The notes beneath the pieces are model-generated. The model did not search any database and was not told the DNA's origin. It worked only from the letters and a program-made list of their open reading frames with translations. The position numbers and the translations under genes were made by a program. Positions 1 through 8,863 of a DNA stretch of 64,000 nt are shown here, one piece after another. The stretch is from assembly GCA_947470895.1 (NCBI GenBank), contig CANIVF010000007.1, positions 1 through 64,000 of the forward strand, in the 5' to 3' direction. How positions within the stretch are numbered: the stretch's first letter is position 1; every line of letters starts with the position of its first letter. This stretch comes from Bacteroidota bacterium. Lineage in GTDB: Bacteria > Bacteroidota > Bacteroidia > Cytophagales > Cyclobacteriaceae.

Positions 1-840
1 GTTGCTTTTCACGAATGCTCGGTTACTGGTTATACATTTGCTCGACATCTTTCAAAGGAACAGATGCTAGAGGTAGCAGAATTTATTCCGGAGGGAGAAA
101 GCATAAATAGGTTGATAGCGATAGCGCGTAAGAATAATATCACCATACTAGCCGGACTTTTTGAAAAAGACAAAGACGATAACTTATTCAAAGCGTATGT
201 CTGCGTGGATAGAAGCGGATTGATAGCAAAGTATAGGAAGCTACATCCTTTTATTAATCCGCATCTCACACCGGGTAATCAATATTGCGTGTTTGACTTG
301 CATGGATGGAAGTGCGGCATATTGATTTGCTATGATAACAACATTATAGAAAATGTGAGAGCCACTAAGCTATTGGGTGCCGATATTATTTTTATGCCAC
401 ATGTCACCATGTGCACGCCATCAAGTCGGCCTGGTGCTGGGTTTGTGAATCCACTGCTTTGGGAGAATCGCGAGAACGATCCCACTTCCGTGCGATTGGA
501 ATTTGATGGAATGAAAGGACGTGATTGGTTAATGAAATGGTTGCCGGCCCGTGCCTATGATAACGCTGTCTACGTAGTTTTCTCAAACCCCATTGGCATG
601 GATGACGATCAATTAAAGAACGGTTGCTCCATGATTATTGATCCGTTTGGAGATGTTATTGCGGAATGCAGAGCATTGGGTAATGATTTGGTGTCTTCGA
701 TTATAATTCCAGAGAAGCTGACACAAGCAGGAGGTTTTCGCTATATAAAAGCGAGAAGACCTGATTTATATCGTGATATCATTGGCAAAGATCATACACC
801 TGAACAAAAGGTAGTCTGGATGAATGATAAAAAGAATTAA
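1..840 (+). CDS. Carbon-nitrogen hydrolase (nitrilase family), 5' end outside window
   Basis: The reading frame is open from the first base, so the start lies outside the window; about 279 residues are visible. The three parts of the nitrilase Glu-Lys-Cys catalytic triad can be placed: Glu in FHECSVTGY at the window edge, Lys in KYRKLHPF near base 238, and Cys in GILICYDNN near base 325. The family hydrolyses amides or carbamoyl groups in the cytoplasm; no signal peptide is visible. The substrate cannot be told from sequence. The next gene begins 10 bp downstream on the same strand, so the two are probably co-transcribed. Confidence 0.85.
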   Translation, partial: VAFHECSVTGYTFARHLSKEQMLEVAEFIPEGESINRLIAIARKNNITILAGLFEKDKDDNLFKAYVCVDRSGLIAKYRKLHPFINPHLTPGNQYCVFDLHGWKCGILICYDNNIIENVRATKLLGADIIFMPHVTMCTPSSRPGAGFVNPLLWENRENDPTSVRLEFDGMKGRDWLMKWLPARAYDNAVYVVFSNPIGMDDDQLKNGCSMIIDPFGDVIAECRALGNDLVSSIIIPEKLTQAGGFRYIKARRPDLYRDIIGKDHTPEQKVVWMNDKKN

Positions 841-850
841 ATCATCAACA

Positions 851-1666
851 ATGAATAAGTTAGTTTACGGTTTACTTGCTGCGCTATTCCTAGGTGGCTT
901 TGTCAATGAAAACATCCTCGCTCAGGGATCTGATAAAAAAAATAAAAGCAAGACCATCAAATTATTTAATGGTAAAAACTTCGATGGGTGGTACACCTTT
1001 CTTCTATATCGTGGTCGCGATAACGATCCCAAGAAAGTATTTACTGTTCACAAAGGGATGATCAGAATTTCTGGTGAAGAGTGGGGCTGCATCACCACGC
1101 AGGCTGAATATAAAGATTACAAAATTCATTTAGAATTTAAGTGGGGAGGAAAAACCTTTGCCCCCAGGTTAGCCAATACCCGCGACTCAGGTTTGTTGTT
1201 GCATTCGCAAGGTGAAGATGGTGGCTCAGAAGGGATATGGATGCACTCCATAGAATGCCAGATTATCGAAGGTAGAACCGGAGACTTTATTGTTGTGGGT
1301 GATGGTAGTGATCACTTTCAAATCAAGAGCACTGTGGCGACAGAGAAACAATCAGGCTCCTTTGTGTATGAACCCAACGGACATGAGCATACCATTATTC
1401 AGGGTCGCCTCAACTGGTTTGCACGCGATCCAACATGGAAGGATGTGATTGGCTTCAGAGGAAAAAAAGATGTTGAGAAACCACTTGGAGAGTGGAACAC
1501 GCTGGAATGCTTAGTGGTGGATGGAGAGATCGATATTTTTCTAAATGGTGTTTTGGTAAACAGGGCTACCCATATAAAACCTGCCAAAGGACGCATTCAA
1601 ATACAATCAGAAGGTGCTGAAATTTATTTCAGACGTGTGGAGCTAACTCCTTTATCAGGGAAATAA
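851..1666 (+). CDS. Secreted DUF1080 (3-keto-disaccharide hydrolase-like) protein
   Basis: This 271-residue protein has an N-terminal signal peptide (MNKLVYGLLAALFLGGF...) and a single DUF1080 concanavalin-like domain. Family hallmarks are KLFNGKNFDGWY near the start of the domain, RDSGLLLHSQGEDGG and SIECQIIEG in the middle, and QIQSEGAEIYFRRVEL at the end. DUF1080 proteins are periplasmic or secreted and act on sugars; a few hydrolyse 3-keto-glycosides. The frame also opens 27 bp earlier, inside the upstream gene, but ATG 851 puts the signal peptide at the N terminus and is preferred. Its link to the nitrilase gene is positional only. Confidence 0.85.
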   Translation: MNKLVYGLLAALFLGGFVNENILAQGSDKKNKSKTIKLFNGKNFDGWYTFLLYRGRDNDPKKVFTVHKGMIRISGEEWGCITTQAEYKDYKIHLEFKWGGKTFAPRLANTRDSGLLLHSQGEDGGSEGIWMHSIECQIIEGRTGDFIVVGDGSDHFQIKSTVATEKQSGSFVYEPNGHEHTIIQGRLNWFARDPTWKDVIGFRGKKDVEKPLGEWNTLECLVVDGEIDIFLNGVLVNRATHIKPAKGRIQIQSEGAEIYFRRVELTPLSGK

Positions 1667-1686
1667 AAAAGGATTTACGTTAACGA

Positions 1687-3708
1687 TTATTTCTTCTTTT
1701 TATACAACACCATTTCTCCACCTTCATCACCTAGTGCTTTCAACGGATTACCAACTGGTGTTTGATTGGAGTCGGGGTCTTCTGCCACTAGTGTTTTCAC
1801 ATATTGAATAAGTTCGGAGATGGCGAATTTGTCTTTTTCGGTTTCGTTGAGAAACTGAATTAACCTTTTTGCGAATGGGCTGTTGCTGCCGATAGCACCA
1901 TCTGAAACGGCTTCTAATCGACCGGAGGCAAGGCCCCAGCGTGATCTGAATTTTTCAACCTGATCCGTATATCCTCTGCGGTTGTCACTAAACAATGCTC
2001 CCGAGAAACAGGCATCGGCAATCAGAAAGGTATGCTGAGAATTTATGGCATTCAGTATTTTTAATATGTCGGTGTTGGATACATATTCTCCAGTGGAGTT
2101 GGTATTGGCTTCCTTAGGTATCCAATAACCTTCATTAAGTAACGGGTCAAAATAACCGTGACCGGAAAAATAGATGACAAGATTATCCTTCGAACCTACT
2201 TTTTCGATGAGTCTGCGCAGACCGTTGTAGATGTTGGTGCGGGTTGCTTGTTCGTCTTTGAGCACTGTTAGGTTCGAAAATTCAAACGTATACTTCGTCA
2301 ATAATGACGACACAAGATCATTGCCATCTTTCACGGCATTATTCAGTTTGGGCCAATGGGTGTAGTTATTAATACTCACAACAAAAAGATGGTTGACGGC
2401 CGTGACGCCCACATACTCTTCACCCTCCATATTCTTGCGCACAATAATGAATTTCTTTAAAGCAATGTTGCCATTTACATCTGTTACCTCCATGTTGATG
2501 TAATTGTCACCTATTGCTAATTCTTTATTGATCACAAAATTTCCATTTTGTCTTACAATTGTTTCGATATTATTGATTTTAAGTGATCGAACGCCTGATT
2601 CATCAGTGACGATGCCACGTAAGTCAAGGATGTCTTTGTAGACCACTACTTTATTGTCAATGATATTAGCCGGATTTGATACCAGAATCAGTGGTGCTGA
2701 AGTATCTTTAGTGTCTTTGAAATGGACTACAGGAGTAATATTGAGTGAACTGATGTTGGCAAGCTTTATATCGGTACCATACTCATATGTGTATGCGACC
2801 TGCTGTCCTGCTGGACTAATGGAAATTTTCATCACCGCACTTCTTATATTTTCCAGTTTCAAAGAAATGTTTCCACTATTTACGTTATAAAAATGGATCG
2901 CAGATTTTTCAAGTGCTGCACCAATATACTTTCCATCTTGGCTGAATTCCAGATCATAAATCCATCCACGCTGATCTAAGGCTTTAGTCTTAGTGGCGGA
3001 TTCGACATCCCATAGATAGATCATCTTATCGTCTCCACCGCTGGCGAGGGTTTTGCCATCAGGCGAGAATGCCAGAGTTCGCACCCAACCGGTGTGTGCC
3101 TCCAGTTTCTTTATTATGGTACCGGAGGTGGTTTCATAAATTTTAATAATACGATCACCACCACCAACAGCAAAATATTTTCCATCGGCAGTTGCATCCA
3201 GTGCTCTAACAGGTTTTTCAAAATTCTTTTTAGTGTACAATTCTTTAACATCTTCGCGATTAAAGACTTTTACCGTGCCATCTTCACCGAGCGTAATAAC
3301 AAACCGGTCTCCTTGTGCAAAGCGTACTGCAATAACAGGGCTTGTGTGTCCTTTATAGCTGGCTAGTATTTTTCCATCAGGAAGGCTCCAAAGTTTGGTA
3401 CTCTTGTCGGCACTTCCCGTAAGCATCAGTGTACTGTTTTTATTAAAAGAAATATCCAATACATCTTTTGTATGTAATGTTCCATCAAAGGATTTGAGAC
3501 GGGTATCATTCCCAGCGTTGTACAGGTAAATGCTGGCGCCTTTGGCTATAACAAAATATTGATTGTCTGTTGTAAAACCAATGGCAGTGGCACCCCTTAC
3601 AGGAATGTTTACGTTCTGTGCATCCTGACTTTTTACTTCCAACCATACAAGAATCACCAGCGATATGGTTAGTAAAAAGTATTTTTTGATTTTAGTCCCG
3701 AAGCGCAT
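1687..3708 (-). CDS. Exported WD40-repeat protein with C-terminal caspase (peptidase C14) domain
   Basis: The 673-residue protein starts with a basic, hydrophobic export signal (residues about 1-28). WD40 repeats follow at roughly residues 50-330, for example LTGSADKSTKLWSLPDG and LASGGDDKMIYLWDVES. An Ig-like linker is next, then a caspase-fold domain from about residue 430. The His-Cys dyad is intact: His517 in YFSGHGYFD and Cys567 in IADACFSGAL. The family cleaves peptide bonds, usually after basic residues. The WD40 propeller suggests a sensing or docking role in the periplasm. It lies 12 bp downstream of an outer-membrane-type gene and may form an operon with it and a lipoprotein. Domain calls are firm; the role is unknown. 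Confidence 0.88.
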   Translation of the reverse strand: MRFGTKIKKYFLLTISLVILVWLEVKSQDAQNVNIPVRGATAIGFTTDNQYFVIAKGASIYLYNAGNDTRLKSFDGTLHTKDVLDISFNKNSTLMLTGSADKSTKLWSLPDGKILASYKGHTSPVIAVRFAQGDRFVITLGEDGTVKVFNREDVKELYTKKNFEKPVRALDATADGKYFAVGGGDRIIKIYETTSGTIIKKLEAHTGWVRTLAFSPDGKTLASGGDDKMIYLWDVESATKTKALDQRGWIYDLEFSQDGKYIGAALEKSAIHFYNVNSGNISLKLENIRSAVMKISISPAGQQVAYTYEYGTDIKLANISSLNITPVVHFKDTKDTSAPLILVSNPANIIDNKVVVYKDILDLRGIVTDESGVRSLKINNIETIVRQNGNFVINKELAIGDNYINMEVTDVNGNIALKKFIIVRKNMEGEEYVGVTAVNHLFVVSINNYTHWPKLNNAVKDGNDLVSSLLTKYTFEFSNLTVLKDEQATRTNIYNGLRRLIEKVGSKDNLVIYFSGHGYFDPLLNEGYWIPKEANTNSTGEYVSNTDILKILNAINSQHTFLIADACFSGALFSDNRRGYTDQVEKFRSRWGLASGRLEAVSDGAIGSNSPFAKRLIQFLNETEKDKFAISELIQYVKTLVAEDPDSNQTPVGNPLKALGDEGGEMVLYKKKK

Positions 3709-3720
3709 TTGAGGTGTGAA

Positions 3721-4344
3721 TTATTTTTTCTTACCAAAGTTATAGCTAAGTCCTGCGCATACTTCAGCAAACGGTCCGTATGAACTAAACAGGTAGTCAT
3801 TGTGAGCTTCGAAGAAAAATCCGTTTGAACGGAATCGTAAATTTATCTGAGGAAGAACAATATATAATCTGCTTCCCCCCCGAATCATAAGACCCATTGA
3901 CAAATCGAAAAAGTTAGTCGAGTTTGCCAGTCGGTAAGTATCTCTTTCCATAACCATTTGCATTTTTCCATAATTAATTTCCGCAAAGGGCCTAAACCTT
4001 GGTGCCCGTCCTGTTGAAAGTCTTAATTTTAATCCATAGAGTGAGTGAGTTCCTCCGTAGGAAGCATCTCCGCTGGAGTAATTCACTTTATAGTTTGATG
4101 TTGAATAGATGCCTTTGGAACCAAAGGCACCAACCGATACATGTTGAGTGATATTCCAGTTGAGCTCTCCATAGAGAGTTGGGGAAGTATAAGAATAGCT
4201 ATTTTCATAGCTGTCTCTTACATCTATTAACGTAGCCACACCAGCCTTTAGTTGGAAATCCATGGATGGAACACTTATCTGTGCCATGGAAATAATACAG
4301 AGCGTTGAAAAAGTAAGCGATAAAAATATTTTCTTATTGCTCAT
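3721..4344 (-). CDS. Outer-membrane beta-barrel-like protein, unknown function
   Basis: The product is 207 residues if translation starts at ATG 4344 (MSNKKIFLSLTF...), which gives a clean signal peptide ending near SMAQ. A longer frame to 4371 exists but would bury the signal. The mature part alternates aromatic and polar residues in amphipathic strands (for example LRLSTGRAPRFRPFAEINYG) and ends in an aromatic strand with YNFGKKK, which is typical of small Bacteroidota porin-like barrels. Its start overlaps the 3' end of the upstream lipoprotein gene by 11 bp, indicating translational coupling. No family could be named. Confidence 0.7.
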   Translation of the reverse strand: MSNKKIFLSLTFSTLCIISMAQISVPSMDFQLKAGVATLIDVRDSYENSYSYTSPTLYGELNWNITQHVSVGAFGSKGIYSTSNYKVNYSSGDASYGGTHSLYGLKLRLSTGRAPRFRPFAEINYGKMQMVMERDTYRLANSTNFFDLSMGLMIRGGSRLYIVLPQINLRFRSNGFFFEAHNDYLFSSYGPFAEVCAGLSYNFGKKK

Positions 4345-5269
4345 AATGGAACTTGAATTGAACGCTTTCATTATTTGAGTTTGGCGAAGTGGGTGTTACT
4401 TCTTCCCACCAGTCTACTGCGTACATCACTTTATAGCTTAAGTCCACAGGTAAAAAAAGAATAGGATGGTAGTAATATCGGTCTGCGCAGCACTTTTTAT
4501 CGGAATCTTTTATCCGGTCACCTATGTAAACTTCTTCCAAGACATCACTTCCTAAAGAATGAAAATCAGCGTTCTGGCCCCCTGGATAAATATAGAAATT
4601 GTTGGCATCACAAAAATCATATTCCTTGTCAACAGCAGGAATACCTAAGCTTAGGTTTGCCGATCTTTTAAATACCCAGACTAAGCTACAGTTGTTGGAA
4701 CTGATTGGTTCGTTCATAAAGACTCCTCTTTTAGTGGCATCGTTTGAACTGCGAATACAGGCACCGAAGAATAACCCAGTAAGATCATACATTATTGAAT
4801 CATAAGACGTGGTCTTTTTCGTCAGGTCATTGGCATCGGTATAAAGGATTCTGGTTAGCGTTTGAATCTTGTCCTTTGAATTGTAGGAGAAGTAGTAAAG
4901 TTCTCTTATCGTGCTGCCGGAAAAAACCCAACTTGATCGTACATTTCCATTGTCAAAGTATCTGTTAACAATCGATATATTTGATGTAGCACCGCTCGCA
5001 AATCTAAATTTAGAGCTGGTATCAACATTTCCCCAGTTTATTTTGGTTTGCTTTGTCAGTTTCCCCAGTGTAAAGCTAATATCCAGAGTCGAATCGGTGA
5101 CAGGTATTTTTCTTTCATAGCTTCCACTATTTAGCGCCTGGGTAAAGGTAATTTCCTTGAGATGGAGATTGAGTTTATCAAACTTATCATAAGAGGTGAT
5201 ATCGCTATCCTCCAGTATACTACAGGATACAATCAAGCCCATTAAAAGCAGGGGCAAAAATCGCAACAT
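4334..5269 (-). CDS. Hypothetical lipoprotein
   Basis: This 311-residue protein has a lipobox at the end of a short hydrophobic N terminus (LLLMGLIVSCS), so it is predicted to be a lipid-anchored envelope protein. The rest is polar, with a Cys pair near the C terminus (KKCCADRYYYH) and no recognised domain. It is the first gene of a probable three-gene minus-strand unit with the beta-barrel protein and the WD40-caspase protein. A structural or partner role for those proteins is inference from position. Confidence 0.7.
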   Translation of the reverse strand: MLRFLPLLLMGLIVSCSILEDSDITSYDKFDKLNLHLKEITFTQALNSGSYERKIPVTDSTLDISFTLGKLTKQTKINWGNVDTSSKFRFASGATSNISIVNRYFDNGNVRSSWVFSGSTIRELYYFSYNSKDKIQTLTRILYTDANDLTKKTTSYDSIMYDLTGLFFGACIRSSNDATKRGVFMNEPISSNNCSLVWVFKRSANLSLGIPAVDKEYDFCDANNFYIYPGGQNADFHSLGSDVLEEVYIGDRIKDSDKKCCADRYYYHPILFLPVDLSYKVMYAVDWWEEVTPTSPNSNNESVQFKFHYEQ

Positions 5270-5481
5270 AGTTTAGATTTTTCGAAATACTAAGATAATA
5301 AAACCCTGTGAAAGCACCCAATTCAGATCACGATTTCACTACCGTATTTTATGTGGTTTTTTCAGCCTTCATATATTTAGTTTTATTCGTCTTTAAATCA
5401 AACTACAATAGCTTAACCTAGTTTCATCTTTTTAGATAAAAAGTTTCCATGATCCTGAAATCGTACCACTTTTTATAAGTA

Positions 5482-6003
5482 CTAATTTTGAAAGAAGCTC
5501 ATCTGATAGAGGCTTAATTCTTCATGGTTATCAGGAGGGTAGAATGACTTTATGAATTTCAACCCGATTTTTTCTAAAAGTCTTATGGATGCGTGATTGG
5601 TGGGCATCGTTATAGCACAAAGTGTACGTAATTTTAATTGGTCTTTAGCTAATGACAGGGTGGCCGCAGCGGCTTCAAAACCATAACCCTGACCAATAAA
5701 TTCTGGTAAAAATGCAAATCCAATGTCAGGATCTTCCAAATAATTTCTCTTCAGCAGGCCGCACATGCCAATGGGGTTCTTATTGTGTTTAGTTTCTACC
5801 AGCCATAGGCCGAAACCATTTTCCTGATAACTTTTTATTGGGCCATTTTCGAGATAAGCTTTTGCTTGTTCTGGTGTTTTTATGTTTCGATCACCAATGT
5901 ATTTGATCCAACCGGAACTGTTAACAAGCTCTATGATGAATGCTGTGTCTCCTTCTGTAAGCTCCCTGAGTCTTAGTTTTTCGGTTGCTAAAATAGATTT
6001 CAT
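5482..6003 (-). CDS. GNAT acetyltransferase, RimJ/RimL type
   Basis: The 173-residue protein matches the ribosomal-protein-alanine acetyltransferase subgroup of GNAT enzymes. It opens with the characteristic TEKLRLRELTEGDTAFI, carries the acetyl-CoA loop region around GFAFLPEFIGQGYGFEAAA, and has the late motif NHASIRLLEKIGLKFI. Members move acetyl from acetyl-CoA to protein N termini or small amines. It is the last gene of a minus-strand run that starts with the serine hydrolase at 8210, 26 bp behind the RBBP9-like gene. The substrate is unknown. Confidence 0.85.
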   Translation of the reverse strand: MKSILATEKLRLRELTEGDTAFIIELVNSSGWIKYIGDRNIKTPEQAKAYLENGPIKSYQENGFGLWLVETKHNKNPIGMCGLLKRNYLEDPDIGFAFLPEFIGQGYGFEAAAATLSLAKDQLKLRTLCAITMPTNHASIRLLEKIGLKFIKSFYPPDNHEELSLYQMSFFQN

Positions 6004-6029
6004 TTTTGATTATAGAGTCCAATGATAAA

Positions 6030-6557
6030 TTAATTCAGTTTCTTCAAGATCGCTAGCCCTTCTTTCCATTCCCCATGATCGAATGCAGCGTTGATGTGGC
6101 CAGCCTCACCAATATCAAGGAATTCACTACCCAAACGATCGGCAAAGTATTTCGCACGTTTCAAGGGACCCCATGGATCGTTTGAACGGGCAACTACTAT
6201 GGTTTTAAAATTGATTTTTTCTTTAGGAATTGGATTAAACTCCATTGCCGGAAAAGTGTATACTGGATTTTTGATATCGCTGGGTGCAACAAGTAATGTT
6301 CCTCGTATTTTTTTCTGATACTGACGAGCCCAATGCGCAACAGTAGCGCAATCTAAACTGTGACCAAGCAAAACAACTTTTGCGTGATCATACATGGAAA
6401 TACTTTTTTCAACGGTAGTTACCCAATCCGTGCACAATGTGGCGTCCCATTCTTTTTGAATGATTCTCTTAAAGTTAGCTCCTGAGTTCTCAAAGTAAGT
6501 TTGCCAGTGATCCATACCGGAATCGCCAAGATCAGGTATGATGAAATAACTCGTCAT
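6030..6557 (-). CDS. RBBP9/YdeN-type alpha/beta serine hydrolase
   Basis: At 175 residues this has the normal size of the RBBP9 family. Matching features are the N-terminal IPDLGDSGMDHWQTYFE, the nucleophile region VVLLGHSLDCATVAHWA with Ser67, an acidic residue in ARSNDPWGPL, and the catalytic His in GEAGHINAAFDHGEW. The elbow reads GHSLD, not the usual GHSLG: Asp69 replaces the last Gly. Family members are cytoplasmic esterases of poorly known substrate. The gene is 2 bp from the PH-like membrane protein gene upstream, so they are very likely co-translated. Confidence 0.85.
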   Translation of the reverse strand: MTSYFIIPDLGDSGMDHWQTYFENSGANFKRIIQKEWDATLCTDWVTTVEKSISMYDHAKVVLLGHSLDCATVAHWARQYQKKIRGTLLVAPSDIKNPVYTFPAMEFNPIPKEKINFKTIVVARSNDPWGPLKRAKYFADRLGSEFLDIGEAGHINAAFDHGEWKEGLAILKKLN

Positions 6558-6559
6558 TA

Positions 6560-7078
6560 TTAATGGATACTTTTTTTAATCAATTTTTCAATTTCCTTTA
6601 ACATATCGGTGTCATCAGGAGTTAAAACAATTTTCCGGTTATTAATTGTTTCAATTACCAGATAGTTTTTTCGTTGTGTTGCGTACCAGGTCATACCTCC
6701 AAATGTCTGGTTCCTGAACTTTCCATAGTACCCAAAGAGACCACCCACACCAAATGTTCTTGCTGTCCACTTCATCGACTCATCACTCAACAATGAGGCA
6801 TTTTTTATTTTATCGATATCGAGCTGATAATCTTTTAACGGACGTTTGATTATAAGCCAATTCTTTTCAATAACATAGCTGATGGGCCTGAAAAGATAGC
6901 AGCCTGCATAAATGATTAAAATCAGAATCACTGCAATGATATTTCCACCAAAATGCTTTACGGTATCGAAAGACGTATACATTAACCATGAATTCCAGAA
7001 TGATATTGCTGAGAATAATATGGTAATTAAAACAGTAATTGTCTTTGCAATCCGATCTAAGGATGCTTTATATTCCAT
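6560..7078 (-). CDS. Small membrane protein with PH-like C-terminal domain
   Basis: The 172-residue protein has two predicted membrane segments close together, about residues 14-35 and 44-66, followed by a soluble domain of about 100 residues. That domain has the strand pattern of bacterial PH domains (NWLIIKRPLKDYQLDIDKIKNAS, then YLVIETINNRKIVLTPDD). Such proteins sit in the inner membrane with the PH domain in the cytoplasm. It is 1 bp from the stop of the serine hydrolase upstream and 2 bp from the RBBP9-like gene downstream. The function is unknown. Confidence 0.65.
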   Translation of the reverse strand: MEYKASLDRIAKTITVLITILFSAISFWNSWLMYTSFDTVKHFGGNIIAVILILIIYAGCYLFRPISYVIEKNWLIIKRPLKDYQLDIDKIKNASLLSDESMKWTARTFGVGGLFGYYGKFRNQTFGGMTWYATQRKNYLVIETINNRKIVLTPDDTDMLKEIEKLIKKSIH

Positions 7079-7079
7079 A

Positions 7080-8210
7080 CTATTTTATTAGGTTGTCATA
7101 TAAACTATTCAAGGATGATCTCAATACATCGCTTATACCATTGGTGTATGTTCCATTGCAACCATTGGTAATCACCACGATTCCAAATTTTTCCTTAGGA
7201 TGGAAAAACATGGCGCTATAAAGACCATAGGCTGATCCAGTGTGGCCGGTCATTACTTTGCCAGAAATCAGATCATTAAGATTACTGATGGCTAAACCGT
7301 AACCTTCTTCATCAGAAATAGGTGTTTGCATTAAAGCTGAACTCTTTTTAGAAATGATTTTAACTCCCTGGTAGCTTCCTCCATTCATATGCATGATCAT
7401 GTATTTGGCCAGATCGGAGGCAGATATTTTCATTCCACCGGTAGGAGAAAATATGGGTGTGCTATAGCCCATCACATAGTTTTTTATTTCTTCCTTACGC
7501 GCTGCATACGCAGCTGGCGAAGCGGTAAAATGTTTTGTTGAATCATAAGCATATAATGTAGCAAAACGATTGTTATCTAACGAATCAACACAATAACCTC
7601 CATATAATTTCAAGGGGGTTAAGATGTGATTCTTTACATACGTGTCGAAACGTTCACCGGATTTTTTCTCAATCACGGTGCCAATCATGTTATAGTTGAG
7701 ATTACAATATTGATAGCCTTTGCCAGGCTCATAGTCATTGTAACATTTAGCCCAGTCTGCATTTTTAGTCGGATCAATAGCATCTAACGTAAAATACCCT
7801 TGGCTATCGTTAATACTAGAGGTATGCGAGAGCACCATTTTGAGAGTTATGACTGTGTTTGGAAATTTTGGATTACTTATTTTAAAACCAACCAAATTGC
7901 TAAAGTCGTCTTGTAACGAAAGTTTTTTAGCCTCGACCAATTGCATAATGGATGTTGCTGTGAAGGATTTTGATATCGATGCAATCCTAAAAATATTTTG
8001 GTCGGTGAGTGGCAGGTTATTTTCAATGTCTTTCATGCCGAAGGAATGGGTATAAATGATTTCGCCTTTCTTGACAACGGCAACAGAAAGCCCCACGACA
8101 TCAAATTGTTTTATGATGCTTTGCAAATTTTGCTCTGCCTTTTGGATCTGTCCAAAGGTTGGTGAAGCCAGTGTGGCCATAAAAATAACGGCAATTAAAT
8201 ATTTAAGCAT
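7080..8210 (-). CDS. Secreted serine beta-lactamase-like hydrolase (class C/PBP4 family)
   Basis: The 376-residue protein has a signal peptide ending near TFGQ and a beta-lactamase/transpeptidase fold. The three active-site motifs are visible: S-x-x-K in ASISKSFTA, Y-x-N in YQYCNLNYN, and H-T-G in MTGHTGSAYG. Members of this large family are D-aminopeptidases, esterases or penicillin-binding-like enzymes; few are true beta-lactamases, so resistance should not be inferred. It is the first gene of the tight run 8210 to 5482. Confidence 0.88.
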   Translation of the reverse strand: MLKYLIAVIFMATLASPTFGQIQKAEQNLQSIIKQFDVVGLSVAVVKKGEIIYTHSFGMKDIENNLPLTDQNIFRIASISKSFTATSIMQLVEAKKLSLQDDFSNLVGFKISNPKFPNTVITLKMVLSHTSSINDSQGYFTLDAIDPTKNADWAKCYNDYEPGKGYQYCNLNYNMIGTVIEKKSGERFDTYVKNHILTPLKLYGGYCVDSLDNNRFATLYAYDSTKHFTASPAAYAARKEEIKNYVMGYSTPIFSPTGGMKISASDLAKYMIMHMNGGSYQGVKIISKKSSALMQTPISDEEGYGLAISNLNDLISGKVMTGHTGSAYGLYSAMFFHPKEKFGIVVITNGCNGTYTNGISDVLRSSLNSLYDNLIK

Positions 8211-8326
8211 ACTGATTTTTTAGTGAAAGCGGTATTCATCATAAAATTTATACAGAGCTCAATGTATGATTAAAAAATTTACTTTCAGATGAGTTTACAA
8301 TGAGTTTGAAGAAAGAATAAATCAAC

Positions 8327-8755
8327 TTAATCGCCGCCCTTTACATAGGCCCAATCCGTTTCTTGCTTTAAAGTAAGTTCGATCATCGCTGAAGGCACAA
8401 CAATCACAGAAGTAAGTAGATCTTCTTTTTTTATGTTTCTTTTTTTCATGGTGTTGTTACACGCAGCGAATACTACGCCCTTTACACTCCATTCAGTAAT
8501 TTGGCTTGATGCTTTTGATTTAGCAGTTTGCAATAATTCAAGTCCGCCTCCATGACACACTACCTCTATATCAGCATTTGGCCAGGCTGTACGAATGTTT
8601 TTCACCTGTCCCAACAGGGTAACCTGCGATAGAGAATCGCCATCGGTAAATTGCATTACGATTTTGTGTTTTTTTAAATCGACCACGCCATCATTTTGTT
8701 GAGCAAATAGATTACTGGCGCACAATAGGATGCAGACAACAAGTAGTAGTTTCAT
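8327..8755 (-). CDS. Periplasmic DsrE-family protein
   Basis: The product has 142 residues, with a signal peptide (MKLLLVVCILLCASNLFAQ) and a DsrE/DsrF-like fold of about 115 residues. Typical elements are KHKIVMQFTDGD at the start, a HGGGLELL turn, and a single Cys in VVFAACNNTMKKRNI at the position of the sulfur-handling cysteine. Cytoplasmic DsrE proteins shuttle sulfane sulfur; exported single-domain versions like this are common in Bacteroidota and uncharacterised. It stands alone between two short intergenic gaps. Confidence 0.82.
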   Translation of the reverse strand: MKLLLVVCILLCASNLFAQQNDGVVDLKKHKIVMQFTDGDSLSQVTLLGQVKNIRTAWPNADIEVVCHGGGLELLQTAKSKASSQITEWSVKGVVFAACNNTMKKRNIKKEDLLTSVIVVPSAMIELTLKQETDWAYVKGGD

Positions 8756-8863
8756 ATAGTAGGTTTTTTATGAGGAATCAAGTTACAAAAACTTAATTGG
8801 TTTTAATTTTTAATCTCCCTATTTGTTCAGTGAGTTGACGAATTCAAAAGCCCGTATCTCCAT

